Assembly (NCBI GenBank): GCA_964613215.1
Contig: CAZTHK010000013.1
Coordinates: forward strand, 1-64,000
Length of the DNA stretch: 64,000 nucleotides
From: CAZTHK01 sp964613215
Lineage (GTDB): Bacteria; Krumholzibacteriota; Krumholzibacteriia; Krumholzibacteriales; CAZTHK01
Direction of reading: 5' to 3'
The position numbers were made by a program, and so were the translations under genes. The notes below the pieces were generated by a model. It had not been told where the DNA came from. It searched no databases and worked only from the letters and a program-made list of their open reading frames with translations. Shown here piece by piece: positions 9,232 through 17,600 of this stretch. Numbering within the stretch: position 1 is the first letter of the stretch; every line of letters starts with the position of its first letter.

Positions 9232-9554
9232 ACCGATTCCCCGTTTTCCACAATATCAGCCCATTTGTCGGCTTTAGCGCGCAGTACGACCATTACGCAA
9301 GGAAATATTTCCAGTATGCATGGTGTTGCCAGCTTCAGATAGCACCTGACACCTTCTCTTCGTTGGTGCAGGATCCCGGCATTGCTGAGCACGGCCACGT
9401 GACGGGAGATCGTGGATTTGTTAATGTTGAACAATGGCTGCAATTCGCATATACACCGTTCGTCTTCGCTCAGCATTTTCACGATCTTCAATCTGACCGG
9501 GTTCGCCAGAGCTTTCATGATCTGAGCATGTGCATTCAGTTCATTATCGTTCAT
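9228..9554 (-). CDS. ArsR/SmtB-family repressor (unit 1)
   Basis: 108 residues from MNDNELNAHAQIMKALANP; an in-frame GTG nine codons upstream is possible, but the predicted promoter lies over it. The winged helix is clear: RLKIVKMLSE, the metal-site box DERCICELQPLF with the CxC-type cysteines of arsenite sensors, and the recognition helix INKSTISRHVAVL. A C-terminal CYLKLATPCILEIFPC adds cysteines that may also bind As(III). It heads the operon that ends with the RND pump and probably represses it until metalloid binds. Confidence 0.9.
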   Translation of the reverse strand: MNDNELNAHAQIMKALANPVRLKIVKMLSEDERCICELQPLFNINKSTISRHVAVLSNAGILHQRREGVRCYLKLATPCILEIFPCVMVVLRAKADKWADIVENGESV

Positions 9555-9562
9555 AGGCCATA

Positions 9563-9591
9563 ATATAATACATTGATACACAACTATGCAA
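9563..9591 (-). promoter_or_regulatory. Predicted promoter of the unit 1 arsR operon
   Basis: TTGCAT and TTATAT are separated by 17 nt. Transcription would begin only a few bases before the arsR ATG, implying a very short or absent leader. The AT-rich stretch overlapping the -10 box is a plausible ArsR binding region, but no perfect inverted repeat is visible. Confidence 0.35.
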
Positions 9592-9666
9592 CAATATTCT
9601 GAACTCCCCCGTCTTCCTGGACATCTAACCCGAATTATTCATAAAAATAGCAGGTCCCTTATATAA

Positions 9667-9690
9667 GTAACTGTAGCAGAATACAGTTAC
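9667..9690. repeat. Perfect 9-bp inverted repeat with 6-nt loop
   Basis: GTAACTGTA and TACAGTTAC flank GCAGAA. It lies about 35 bp before the first codon of the IS1380-type remnant and may be part of that element's left end or a regulatory hairpin for it. No T-run follows, so it is not a normal terminator. Confidence 0.5.
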
Positions 9691-9723
9691 GAAATTTTCC
9701 TATAAACAAAAAGAGGAACTGGT

Positions 9724-10219
9724 ATGATTAATAATTGCCAGATTGCTCTTCCGTTTTCAACTATTTCCGGCAAAAAAGTTAAAGCTGATTTCACAGGGAT
9801 TTAACGCTTACTATGATCAGTGCTGTTTTCAACCGTTTCATATCTATGAGGGAAGAAGCGGCAAACTGCTCACTACCATTCTCAGTCCCGGCAAGCGACC
9901 CAGCGGGCCGGAGACCAGATCCATCCCGACGCATCTGATCGGGCATATCAGAGAGAGCTGGCCTGAGGTGACAGTATTCATTCGAGGCGACAGTCACTTC
10001 AGCACTCCGGAGCTGCACGAGTGGGCTGAGCAGATCGATGTGCTTTTTGCGCTGGGACAGTCAGCTAACCCTGTTCTGAAAGAGAAAGCAGCGGATCTGC
10101 TTCAGAGGGCAAGAGAGTTATATCAAAAAGAGGGGAATAAGGTTCGTCTACTCGGTGAGTTTGAATATCATGTTCAGCAGGAAAAAGATGGTTTATGGAT
10201 GAACTGCTCGACTAAATAA
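9724..10219 (+). pseudogene. IS1380-family transposase remnant
   Basis: The start MINNCQIALPFSTISGKKVK and the phrase KADFTG match the N-terminus of IS1380-type transposases. After 26 codons this frame stops. A second frame carries GFNAYYDQCCFQPFHIYEGR, SGKLLTTILSPGKRPSGPET and VFIRGDSHFSTPELHEW, the core of the same transposase family. The segment with the first catalytic aspartate is missing and the protein ends long before the family's usual ~430 residues. It is therefore internally deleted, frameshifted and 3'-truncated, and cannot transpose by itself. Confidence 0.75.
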
Positions 10220-10259
10220 CCGCTTGATTTTTGGGGAAACTCCAGACAATGAATATAGG

Positions 10260-10289
10260 TTGACATCCGGAATTCAACTATCATATATT
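10260..10289 (+). promoter_or_regulatory. Predicted promoter of the arsR-arsC-acr3 operon
   Basis: A consensus TTGACA -35 box and TATATT -10 box are 18 nt apart (17 nt to ATATAT), just upstream of the plus-strand arsR. Downstream, TATATTTCGT and GACGATATA form an imperfect inverted repeat over the -10 and start region, a likely ArsR operator. Confidence 0.55.
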
Positions 10290-10328
10290 TCGTTATATTG
10301 GGAAATGACGATATAAAGGGGGATCAGA

Positions 10329-10715
10329 ATGAAAGATGAGTCTATGCAAACAGTATTGCGCATCACAAAAGCGCTATCCGATCCCAGCCGGCTGCGGGCG
10401 CTGGCGGCGTTGCGGCATGGCGAGTTGTGTGTCTGTCAGTTGATTGCGCTGCTGCACCTGGCCCCTTCGACGGTCTCCAGGCATCTATTGATCCTGCACC
10501 AGGCTGATTTGGTCGAAAGTCGCAAGAAAGGACGGTGGGTTTATTATCGTCTCACACGGGAGCCATCTTCCGCTTTCGCAAAGCAAATCACCCGGCATAC
10601 GTTGGAGGCCCTTTTGGAAAGCCCTATCATCATCAAAGATACAAGATGCTTGAAGACAATTGTTAATATCGGATTGAAGGAGCTATGTCGCACGACAATA
10701 CCAAACCAAGACTGA
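10329..10715 (+). CDS. arsR: ArsR-family arsenite-responsive repressor (unit 2)
   Basis: 128 residues. The winged helix includes ALSDPSRLRALAALRHGELCVCQLIALL, quoted here as two parts ALSDPSRLRAL and GELCVCQLIALL, with the ELCVC arsenite-binding box of classic ArsR, then APSTVSRHLLIL and the beta-wing RKKGRWVYYRL. It precedes and slightly overlaps arsC and acr3. Typical role: autorepression of the operon, relieved by As(III) or Sb(III) binding to the cysteine pair. Confidence 0.93.
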   Translation: MKDESMQTVLRITKALSDPSRLRALAALRHGELCVCQLIALLHLAPSTVSRHLLILHQADLVESRKKGRWVYYRLTREPSSAFAKQITRHTLEALLESPIIIKDTRCLKTIVNIGLKELCRTTIPNQD

Positions 10716-11168
10716 AAATTCTTTTTCTCTGTACCGGAAGTTCCTGTCGAAGCCAGATGTCCGAAGGCTGGGCACGGGTGTTGAAGTCTGATGTAATCGA
10801 AGCCTGCTCTGCGGGCATTGGAACACACGGTCTCAATCCGCCGGCCGTCAAGGTCGTGGCCGAAGCCGAAATGGACATCTCGCGCCATGGTTGCAAGAAG
10901 GTGGACAAGCTGGACAGGCTGGACTTCTCGACTACCTTATGACCGTCTGCGGCCATGCGAACGGGACCTGCCCCATGTGGCTTGGCGGCAAGGCGAAAGT
11001 GGTTCACGTTGGTTTGGACGGTCCGCCCGCGCTGGCGCGGTAGAACAGATTGAAAGCGAGAAAGAAAAATTGGATTGTTACCGATGGTTGAGGGACGCAA
11101 TCCGGGTGTTTGTCGAAACACTGCCGGATTCCCTGACGTATGACGAAAAGCACAAGAAAGGGATATAA
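10685..11168 (+). pseudogene. arsC: Frameshifted thioredoxin-type arsenate reductase gene
   Basis: The first frame gives an intact low-molecular-weight-phosphatase-like start with LFLCTGSSCRSQMSEGWA (CX5R loop) through DISRHGCKKVDKL. Near 10930 the frame shifts, and the second redox segment DYLMTVCGHANGTCPMWLGG with KAKVVHVGLDGPPALAR is in another frame. A second shift near 11040 is needed to reach EQIESEKEKLDCYRWLRD and the C-terminal helix VFVETLPDSL. All catalytic cysteines survive at the DNA level, but no single frame encodes the protein. An intact paralogue is present at 16397-16843. Confidence 0.8.
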
Positions 11169-11169
11169 C

Positions 11170-12363
11170 ATGAGCAATGAGGTGAAGCCCCCCAACGAGC
11201 GGAAAATGACGAATGTATTCGAGCGATACCTTACCGTTTGGGTGGCGCTGTGCATTGTGGGCGGAATCCTCCTGGGCAAGATCGCGCCGGGGGTTGCGAC
11301 CTACCTGGACGGATTGGCCATTATCGTAAAGGGTGCGCCGGTCGTATCGATCCCCATCGCGGTCTGTCTCTTCTTCATGATGTACCCCATCATGGTGAAA
11401 ATCGACTTCGCGTCTGTTATCAAGGCGGGCAAAAGCGGAAAACCGGTATTGCTGACGCTGTTCGTGAACTGGTGTATCAAGCCCTTCACCATGTACGGCA
11501 TAGCATTGCTCTTTCTCGGGGTTCTGTTCCGCGGGTTCATCGGAGCCGAGGCAACCGATCTCGTAAAAATGCCGTTCGGCCTGGATCTGGCTGTGGGGGC
11601 TACGCACGGGGCCGGAACGGTGGTCCTGAACGAAGGTGTCAAGATGCTTCAGATCCCACTCTGGCGAAGTTACTTCGCCGGCTGCATCCTGCTGGGGATC
11701 GCCCCCTGCACGGCGATGGTCCTGGTCTGGGGCTATCTGGCCCGGGGTAATGACGGGTTGACCCTGGTCATGGTGGCGATCAATTCTATTACCATGCTGA
11801 TCCTCTACGGTGTGCTCGGCGGGTTCCTGCTGGGCATCGGGAAGTTGCCGGTTCCGTGGCAGGCGCTGCTGTTGTCGATCGGCATCTATGTGGCACTGCC
11901 ACTGGTATGCGGCTACCTATCGCGCAAGTGGATTATCAAAGCCAGGGGCGAGGCCTGGTTCACGGACAAGTTTCTGCACGTGCTCACACCGGTTTCGATC
12001 GTTGCCCTGCTGGTGACGCTGGTCCTGCTGTTCAGCTTCAAAGGGGACATCATCCTGAGTCAGCCGTTGACCATTCTGTGGATCGCCATTCCGCTGTTCA
12101 TCCAAACCATGTTAGTCTTCTGGATCGGTTACGGCTTGGCTCGGAAGCTGAAACTGCGCTACGTCGATGCCGCGCCCGCCGCCATGATCGGCGCATCCAA
12201 TCACTTCGAGGTGGCGATCGCCACGGCCACCATGCTCTTCGGGCTGTCTTCCGGCGCAGCTCTGGCGACGGTGGTGGGCGTATTGATTGAAGTGCCGGTG
12301 ATGCTGTGGCTGGTTCGGATTTGTACCCGCACGGAGCATTGGTTCGCGAAGACGCGGGTCTAA
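11170..12363 (+). CDS. acr3: Acr3-family arsenite efflux permease
   Basis: 397 residues with ten predicted TM helices. The start used is [12 protein letters not shown] with AAAGGG 8 nt upstream; an earlier ATG lies inside arsC. Family hallmarks include [18 protein letters not shown] in TM1, [13 protein letters not shown], the conserved cysteine in TM4 ([16 protein letters not shown]), and the C-terminal [18 protein letters not shown] block. It exports arsenite using the proton gradient. It is the only intact Acr3 here; a second copy near 16 kb retains only the last ~110 codons. Confidence 0.95.
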   Translation: MSNEVKPPNERKMTNVFERYLTVWVALCIVGGILLGKIAPGVATYLDGLAIIVKGAPVVSIPIAVCLFFMMYPIMVKIDFASVIKAGKSGKPVLLTLFVNWCIKPFTMYGIALLFLGVLFRGFIGAEATDLVKMPFGLDLAVGATHGAGTVVLNEGVKMLQIPLWRSYFAGCILLGIAPCTAMVLVWGYLARGNDGLTLVMVAINSITMLILYGVLGGFLLGIGKLPVPWQALLLSIGIYVALPLVCGYLSRKWIIKARGEAWFTDKFLHVLTPVSIVALLVTLVLLFSFKGDIILSQPLTILWIAIPLFIQTMLVFWIGYGLARKLKLRYVDAAPAAMIGASNHFEVAIATATMLFGLSSGAALATVVGVLIEVPVMLWLVRICTRTEHWFAKTRV

Positions 12364-12387
12364 CAAACAGGAAAGGAGACGGATGCT

Positions 12388-13260
12388 ATGTTTACGAAAA
12401 TGCTGGTGGCGACGGATTTGTCGGAGGCTTCGGAGCGGGTAATTTGCGCCCTGGGCACCCTCAAGGCGCTGGGAATGCGCCAGGCGGTGTTGATACACTG
12501 CTTCAACATCCGCGATGTGGGATCGCTGGCGGATCGCATGATGGAAATCGCCAGGCCGTCCTTCGAGCGGCAGAAGAAGATCCTGGAGGATCAGGGGTTC
12601 GACGTGACGGCCAAGATGGTGCTGGGCTTGCCGAAGATCGAGATCAACCGTCAGGCCGATAAGCACGACTGCTCGCTTGTGGTCGTGGGATCAACGGGCG
12701 ACACGATGGCGGGGGAGATTCTGCTGGGAGGTGTGGCGAGCGCGGTCATCCACAGCGCCACGCGACCGGTGCTGATCCTGCGTCTCAACCTGGCCGGAGA
12801 AGAGGGAAGGAAGGAGTGCGAGGAATGGGCCTGCGACAGCCTGCGGCACGTTCTGTTTCCCACGGACTTCTCCGACAACTCCGAACACGCCTTCTCCTAT
12901 GTGAAGAAGATCGCGGAGTGCGGCGCCAAGCGAATCACGCTGCTGCACGTGCAGGACAAAGCCCGGATCGACAAACACCTGAAGGAGCGCCTGGCCGAAT
13001 TCAACGAAACCGACACCGCGCGCCTGAATCGGCTAAAGGATGACCTGGAACAGTCGGGCACTAAGGATGTGCGCATCAAGATTCCCTACGGCTCGCCCAA
13101 GAAGGAAATTCTCGAGCGTATCCGCGAAGACAATGTGTCACTGGTCGTAATGGGCAGCCAGGGGCGTGGTTTTATAGGCGAAGTCTTCCTCGGTAGCGTC
13201 AGTCATGCAGTGACAAGGCAGGCCGCCGCACCAGTGCTCTTGATACCGGCCGTGCGGTAG
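12388..13260 (+). CDS. Tandem universal stress protein (UspA)
   Basis: 290 residues forming two Usp domains. Domain 1 (about 1-135) starts MFTKMLVATDLSEASE and carries the ATP-binding signature GSTGDTMAGEILLGGVAS. Domain 2 (about 150-290) has HVLFPTDFSDNSEHAF and GSQGRGFIGEVFLGSVSH. Both retain the G-2X-G-9X-G(S/T) nucleotide loop, so ATP binding is expected. It follows acr3 by 24 nt and is probably the last gene of the unit 2 operon. Usp proteins next to acr3 are known in other genomes, but their exact role in arsenic stress is unclear. Confidence 0.9.
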   Translation: MFTKMLVATDLSEASERVICALGTLKALGMRQAVLIHCFNIRDVGSLADRMMEIARPSFERQKKILEDQGFDVTAKMVLGLPKIEINRQADKHDCSLVVVGSTGDTMAGEILLGGVASAVIHSATRPVLILRLNLAGEEGRKECEEWACDSLRHVLFPTDFSDNSEHAFSYVKKIAECGAKRITLLHVQDKARIDKHLKERLAEFNETDTARLNRLKDDLEQSGTKDVRIKIPYGSPKKEILERIREDNVSLVVMGSQGRGFIGEVFLGSVSHAVTRQAAAPVLLIPAVR

Positions 13261-13344
13261 AGGACATAAGATCACTTAAAAGAACAAAGCAGATACAGTG
13301 CATTCGTCTGTCCGAAATGTCCTGGATTATCAAATCAGGTCCAC

Positions 13345-14034
13345 TCACCCCCTCCCCATATTTATCCCTCCAACAAGCATTCTCAAGCACAATCGCCCAG
13401 TCATTCTGCTCTTTTTCTTTATGACTTCGGGAAATCCTCCTTCCTTGAGATAATCATCAAACACTTTCAGAAGACCACCTTTTTGGGGAGTATAAAAAGT
13501 GCTTTTATCAAAAGAGATTCCCATGTACTTGAGCAATTCTGAAAAAGAAAACGGCATCATCAGCAGATCCTCATATCGGCCCCTCAGCTCCGTGGCAAAT
13601 TCCCTGGACGGCAAACTGGAATTGCTGCCCGACAGGATTATTTTATATCGGTTCTGGTTATGCACAGTACGGAGAACACGGCTCCATTCAGGCAGATGCT
13701 GGACTTCATCAAAGAATAGATAGCTCGGATATCGATCAGCCAATTGATAAAATACAGAGAGGATGTCATCTATTACCGTCGGCTCTATGCCTGTTAATCT
13801 GTAATCCTCAAAATCTATGAAAAGTATATCCTTCTTCTCAACTCCCATTCGGAGTAAATCGCTGATAATTTGATACATGAACCATGTTTTGCCGGATCTT
13901 CGGGGACCCACAATGGCCAGGATAGAGGAAAGTTCATCTATCTTCAGATCTCTAGTTTCTCGCTTGACCATTTCAGGGAGCGATTCCGCTTCGAGCCATT
14001 CTGAGATAAGCAGTTTGATTTCATTTTCAGGTAT
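13345..14034 (-). pseudogene. AAA ATPase (AAA_14/DUF4143 type), both ends lost
   Basis: The AAA core is intact: IVGPRRSGKTWFMYQII (Walker A), YLFFDEVQHLPEW (Walker B) and IILSGSNSSLPSRE (sensor). The family N-terminus continues upstream of the first ATG (IPENEIKLLISEWLEAE) with no usable start codon before a stop. The C-terminus leaves the family after KEGGFPEVIKKK and ends within 20 unrelated residues, so the DUF4143 nuclease-like domain is absent. Such proteins are mobile accessory ATPases of unclear role. A shorter translation from MVKRETRD is possible but would lack the native N-terminus. Confidence 0.6.
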
Positions 14035-14296
14035 TAAAAAACCTTTACACCAACATTATGGCGGTTTCCGGGGGATGCCATTGGGCAGTAACGTGAGCTT
14101 TCAACAGATGGCTGAAAAGGTATTTACGCTTAAGATTATTATTTCTTCTCCGAAAGAAGATGATGGTTGGCGGACTCCGGGAGATTGTATAGGTGAAAGC
14201 GCCCCCCTGAAAACCCATCCCGACACCTTGCTCTTCGTGCCTGCAAGTATTTGGCGGATGCCGCCGAGAGTGAGGGTCGGACGGAAATCGACGCAT
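14035..14296. other. Unassigned junction region between AAA remnant and hsdM remnant
   Basis: No supported gene. Frames on both strands are short or shadow-like. It separates two truncated genes of opposite orientation, so it probably marks one or more recombination junctions. Confidence 0.4.
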
Positions 14297-14354
14297 GGAC
14301 CTTCACGCTTTCAAACCGATATTTCTGATCCAGATCGAAGGGCAACAGCTCTCC
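14297..14354. repeat. 58-bp dyad repeat, copy A
   Basis: Matches copy B (22487-22544) at 53 of 58 positions by eye. The element contains CCTTC...GAAGG arms around an inner CTTTCAAACCG core, so it can fold as a hairpin. Both copies lie shortly upstream of an eroded hsdM copy in the same orientation. Read on the minus strand both encode a similar PFDxDxKxRFESxKV string, so the repeat may instead be the end of a duplicated coding sequence. Confidence 0.7.
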
Positions 14355-14409
14355 GCGTGGTTCAAAGCAACATCCCGGACGGCCAGTTCCTCAAGGAGCG
14401 GTCGGATGG

Positions 14410-15360
14410 TTGTCGAGTGGTTCAAAGAGCGGTTCCGGCGGCATGTTTGTCCAGAGCAAATGTTTCGTGAAGGAGCGCGGCGGCCGAATGGGCGACATCG
14501 CCATCTACGGCCAGGAGTCCAACACCACCACCTGGCGGCTGGCCATGATGAACCTGGCCATCAGGAGGCTGGACGCCAACCTTGGTGGCCGGTATGCGGA
14601 CAGTTTCCACAACGACTTTCACAAAGACCTGCGGGCCGATTTCATCCTCGCCAACCCGCCCTTCAACATGAGCGACTGGGGCGGCGAACGACTGCGTTAG
14701 GACGCCCGCTGGAAATACGGCATTCCGCCGGTGAACAATGCCAACTACGCCTGGATTCAGCATTTCATCCATCATCTCTCGCCCACGGGGGTTGCCGGTT
14801 TCGTCATGGCCAACGGGTTCATGTCCACCAGCACCGCCGGCGAAGGAGAGATCCGCAAGAATATCATCGAGGCGGACCTGGTGGACTGCATGATCGCCCT
14901 GCCCGGCCAGCTCTTTTACACCACACAGATTCCGGTGTGTCTCTGGTTCGTGGCCGGTAACAAAAGAAATGGCAAGTTCCGCGACCGCAGCGGGCAGACG
15001 CTCTTTATCGACGCTCGAAAATTGGGAGCTCTCATCGACCGGAACCATAAAGATTTTTCGGACGAAGAGATCGGCAAGTTGGCCGCCACCTGCCACGCCT
15101 GGCGGGGCGGGAAAGATGCCGGCGAATATCAGGATGTGCCGGGCTTCTGCAAGAGCGCCACAACCGATGAGATCAGGGAGCACAATTATGTGTTGACCCC
15201 GGGTCGATACGTGGGTGCTGCCGAGATCGAGGACGACGAGGTTCCTTTTGAAGAAAAGATGGCTGAACTCACCGCCACGCTCTAGGAGCAGTTCGACGAA
15301 GCCGGCCAGTTCGAAGCCACCATAAAAAGAAATATGGAGGTCTTGGGGTATGGGGGGTAA
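14410..15360 (+). pseudogene. hsdM: Type I restriction methyltransferase HsdM remnant, copy 1
   Basis: The frame enters the family at motif I ([10 protein letters not shown]) and runs through [13 protein letters not shown], the N6-adenine catalytic [24 protein letters not shown] and [14 protein letters not shown] to the C-terminal LGYGG. The ~200-residue N-terminal HsdM domain is absent. Two nonsense codons interrupt it: TAG at 14698-14700, where copy 2 has GAG, and TAG at 15283-15285 before EQFDEAGQFEATIKRN. No HsdS or HsdR follows. It cannot make a working methyltransferase. Confidence 0.85.
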
Positions 15361-15511
15361 CCCGGAAGGCTTTAATTTCAGAGCCCTGGTTGCAGCTATT
15401 CACCAGGCAAACGAGAACCTGTCCGCTCAAGCCGGCCGGGCGGTCAACGCCAGCCTGACCCTTCAAAACTGGCTGTCCGCGATCCCTGTGTTTTCGACTT
15501 TCTCGGGATAA
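15350..15511 (+). pseudogene. DUF1016 (YhcG/PDDEXK-type) N-terminal fragment, copy 1
   Basis: Starts [20 protein letters not shown], overlapping the hsdM end, and continues AQAGRAVNASLTLQNWL, the N-terminal signature of DUF1016 proteins often encoded beside type I restriction genes. It leaves the family after about 43 residues and stops at codon 54; the nuclease domain is missing. Copy 2 of the same start lies at 23270. Confidence 0.65.
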
Positions 15512-15671
15512 AGCAACAGGTGGCAATGCTGGAACGGATCCAGGGTTGCTTCATCGGACAGTTCGCCGGTAACGCGCCGGGGAACCTGATAGGGGTTCAG
15601 CCACCCGATGCGCACTACAGGAGAGGCGGATGTCACTCATTGCTGTAATTGCTTTAGCGGTTGGCCTGGTG

Positions 15672-15912
15672 ATGGCAGACCGGCAGGATATCGAGGTCGA
15701 CTATTGTCCCGAATGCCAGGGAGTCCTGGCTGGATCGCGGGGAGTTGGATAAAATCATCGAAAGTTAGGCGTTCCAGCCGTCGTCGCAACGGGAGCGTGA
15801 AACCCGCCATGATCGTTCACCGGGTCATGACAAAGGCAATTATTGCTGCAAAAAGAAGAAACATAAATCCCTGCCTGGGGATTTGTTCGATTTCTGGCGT
15901 TCAAAATCTTAA
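15672..15912 (+). pseudogene. zf-TFIIB-type zinc-ribbon protein, frameshifted
   Basis: MADRQDIEVDYCPECQGV is the core of the small TFIIB-like zinc-ribbon family. One base later the frame resumes as WLDRGELDKIIES, then TAG, then a His/Lys-rich tail ending in LPGDLFDFW, the usual C-terminus. The frameshift inside CxxCxGVWLDRGE and the amber codon leave no complete product. The first zinc knuckle of the family is also missing upstream. Bases 15512-15671 hold nothing I can assign. Confidence 0.6.
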
Positions 15913-16049
15913 GTGAAAAAAAGACAGACCGGTCAACCGGCACCGGCTTGATCCAGCCTATGTATCAGATAAACTGCAATCGTCCGAGAGAGGTCTCGCC
16001 TCCGCTGAGGTTGGCGGGGTTTAACGAAAAGCGAGTTGTGGCTGATTGG

Positions 16050-16383
16050 CTATTCAGAAAACCTACCCGCTGTTCTTTTGCAGATTCCGACCAGCATCAG
16101 CATCACCGGCACTTCGATCAGGACGCCGACCACCGTGGCAAGCGCCGCACCGGATGAAAGGCCGAACAGCATGACCGCGGTTGCGATGACCACTTCAAAA
16201 TGGTTGGAAGCGCCGATCATGGCAGCCGGGGCGGCATCTTCGTATTTCAATTTAAGCATCCTGGCCGCACCGTAACCCGGTCCGAAAATAAAAACTGTTT
16301 GCAGGAAAAGCGGGATGGAGATCCAGAGGATGGTGAGCGGGTTGGCCAGAATGGTTTCGCCCTTGAAGCTGAACAGCGTTCAT
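16050..16383 (-). pseudogene. acr3: acr3 remnant: start codon fused to last ~110 codons
   Basis: Right after arsC, GGAGG and an ATG are followed, one base out of frame, by [19 protein letters not shown] and then [18 protein letters not shown] and [17 protein letters not shown] to the stop. This is the C-terminal quarter of an Acr3 permease. About 280 codons between the start and this segment are missing. It is diverged from the intact acr3 at 11170, so it is not a recent duplicate. No functional pump is expected. Confidence 0.8.
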
Positions 16384-16396
16384 AAAAACACCTCCA

Positions 16397-16843
16397 TTAC
16401 CTGTTCAATGCTTCGGGCAGGGTTTCGACAAAAGCTTTGATCTCGTCACGGATCTTCCGGTAGCACCCCATCTGCTCTTCTTCTGATGCGCCTTGCTCCG
16501 CCAGTTCCCTGGCCATCTTTGGCGGATCGCCGAAGCCGACATGAACGACCCTGGAGTTGCCCGGAAAGAATGGGCAGGTCTCGTGGGCATGGTCGCATAC
16601 GGTGACAACCACGTCCAGTTTGACGTCCTTGAATTCATCTATGTGCTGGGACTTGTGTCCCGAAATATCCACCCCTGCCTCAGCCATTACTTTTACGGCG
16701 TTCGGGTTGAGCCCGTGCGTTTCGATCCCGGCTGAATAAGCCTCGATGACATCACCTTTCAGATGACTGGTCCAGCCTTCGGCAATCTGGCTGCGGCAGG
16801 AATTCCCCGTGCACAGAAACAATACCTTCAGTTTTTCACTCAT
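16397..16843 (-). CDS. arsC: Thioredoxin-coupled arsenate reductase
   Basis: 148 residues. Start chosen at MSEKLKVLFLCTG, with AAGGA 7 nt upstream, rather than an ATG 24 codons earlier in poor context. Catalytic Cys11 lies in the CX5R loop (CTGNSCRSQ), and the redox cascade cysteines are Cys83 and Cys90 in TVCDHAHETC. The remaining core (SAGIETHGLNP, VVHVGFGDPPKMARELA) is complete. It reduces arsenate to arsenite, using thioredoxin as reductant. Being the only intact ArsC here, it probably feeds the intact Acr3 of unit 2. Confidence 0.94.
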   Translation of the reverse strand: MSEKLKVLFLCTGNSCRSQIAEGWTSHLKGDVIEAYSAGIETHGLNPNAVKVMAEAGVDISGHKSQHIDEFKDVKLDVVVTVCDHAHETCPFFPGNSRVVHVGFGDPPKMARELAEQGASEEEQMGCYRKIRDEIKAFVETLPEALNR

Positions 16844-16975
16844 GAGTTTATCCTTGAGGGGGCAGTTTTTCCATTTTTGCCTCATTTGCTGTTGTATAGC
16901 CAGCCAGGTATCCAACCGGAATATGTAAAAAAGAAACCCGGTCAGGTTCCCTTGCAGATATTAAACAAAAATGCC

Positions 16976-17077
16976 TTAAATATGTGTAAGGCAGTAGAGG
17001 AAGCCCGCGAGAATGAATGAAATCCCAGCCAGCTGCCTGATCCAGATTTCGAGATGTGTACGGTATAGCCGTCCGTG
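16976..17077 (-). pseudogene. C-terminal stub of a second ArsG/CcdA-like permease
   Basis: Directly after the ArsF-like stop, the same frame reads HLEIWIRQLAGISFILAGFL then YCLTHI and a stop. This matches the last TM helix of the intact ArsG-like permease at 17601 (RRVTGAVFILVGIYYTLTYI). It is the tail of a lost arsG-type gene that followed this arsF. The 130 bases between it and arsC hold no gene I can support. Confidence 0.5.
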
Positions 17078-17590
17078 CTACTCCTTCTCTTTGGTATTCA
17101 CAAAATCGTCTATTTCGCTTTGCTCATAAAAATCGACTATTTCACTTTGCACATAAGTTATGAATTTATCCTTGTTCCCGACCAGGTCCCAGATCTTTTC
17201 GAGATTCTTATAGCCTGTTTCCCTGCCGTTTTTCATATCTACAAGCACCAGCGACTGAAACCTCAGATCATAGTCCGTCAGGAAGTGCTCGTTACGGGGT
17301 TCATCATAGTTGACCGCCTGCCACTCAATCCGGCCCGATTCCAGTTCGCTCGAGAAGTAGGTCTCCACCGCCTCTTTTGAATATGCTTCGATAGTGTTGC
17401 AGGTTGGACACCGCATATTCCCGTGGAAGTAATAGACGATCAGCCGGTCATTCTGGGATTGTTCATCCGTGACCGGCTGCTGGCTGGTAATGGCCGGTGG
17501 AGTGTCACTTGTTTGTTTGACAATCAAAGCCACTACACTGATGGCTACGAATAGAAGAAGAACTGCAGAAATAACGGCTTTCAGTTTCAT
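17078..17590 (-). CDS. ArsF-like exported thiol protein, copy 2
   Basis: 170 residues with an N-terminal signal anchor (MKLKAVISAVLLLFVAISVV). It has the family core YYFHGNMRCPTCNTIEAYSK with a CPTC redox pair, the paired ESGRIEWQAVNYDEP and NEHFLTDYDLRFQSLV blocks, and LEKIWDLVGNKDKF near the end. This family is annotated as the ArsF subunit linked to nitroaromatic arsenical reduction; that role comes from family knowledge and was not tested here. Its ArsG partner is reduced to a stub downstream. A short C-terminal EKEIV repeat-like tail is unusual. Confidence 0.75.
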   Translation of the reverse strand: MKLKAVISAVLLLFVAISVVALIVKQTSDTPPAITSQQPVTDEQSQNDRLIVYYFHGNMRCPTCNTIEAYSKEAVETYFSSELESGRIEWQAVNYDEPRNEHFLTDYDLRFQSLVLVDMKNGRETGYKNLEKIWDLVGNKDKFITYVQSEIVDFYEQSEIDDFVNTKEKE

Positions 17591-17600
17591 GAGCTTTCCC

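Noticed and set aside
10930..11045. Programmed frameshifting in arsC
   Set aside because: Two shifts would be needed in about 110 bases and no slippery heptamer with a following structure is evident; simple decay is the better reading.
10663..11607. 314-codon open frame on the minus strand
   Set aside because: It lies opposite arsC and acr3, has shadow-type composition (rich in His, Arg, Asp) and no ribosome site; the plus-strand families are unmistakable.
14422..15183. 253-codon open frame antisense to the hsdM remnant
   Set aside because: Mirror of a real, family-matching frame on the other strand; no recognisable domain.
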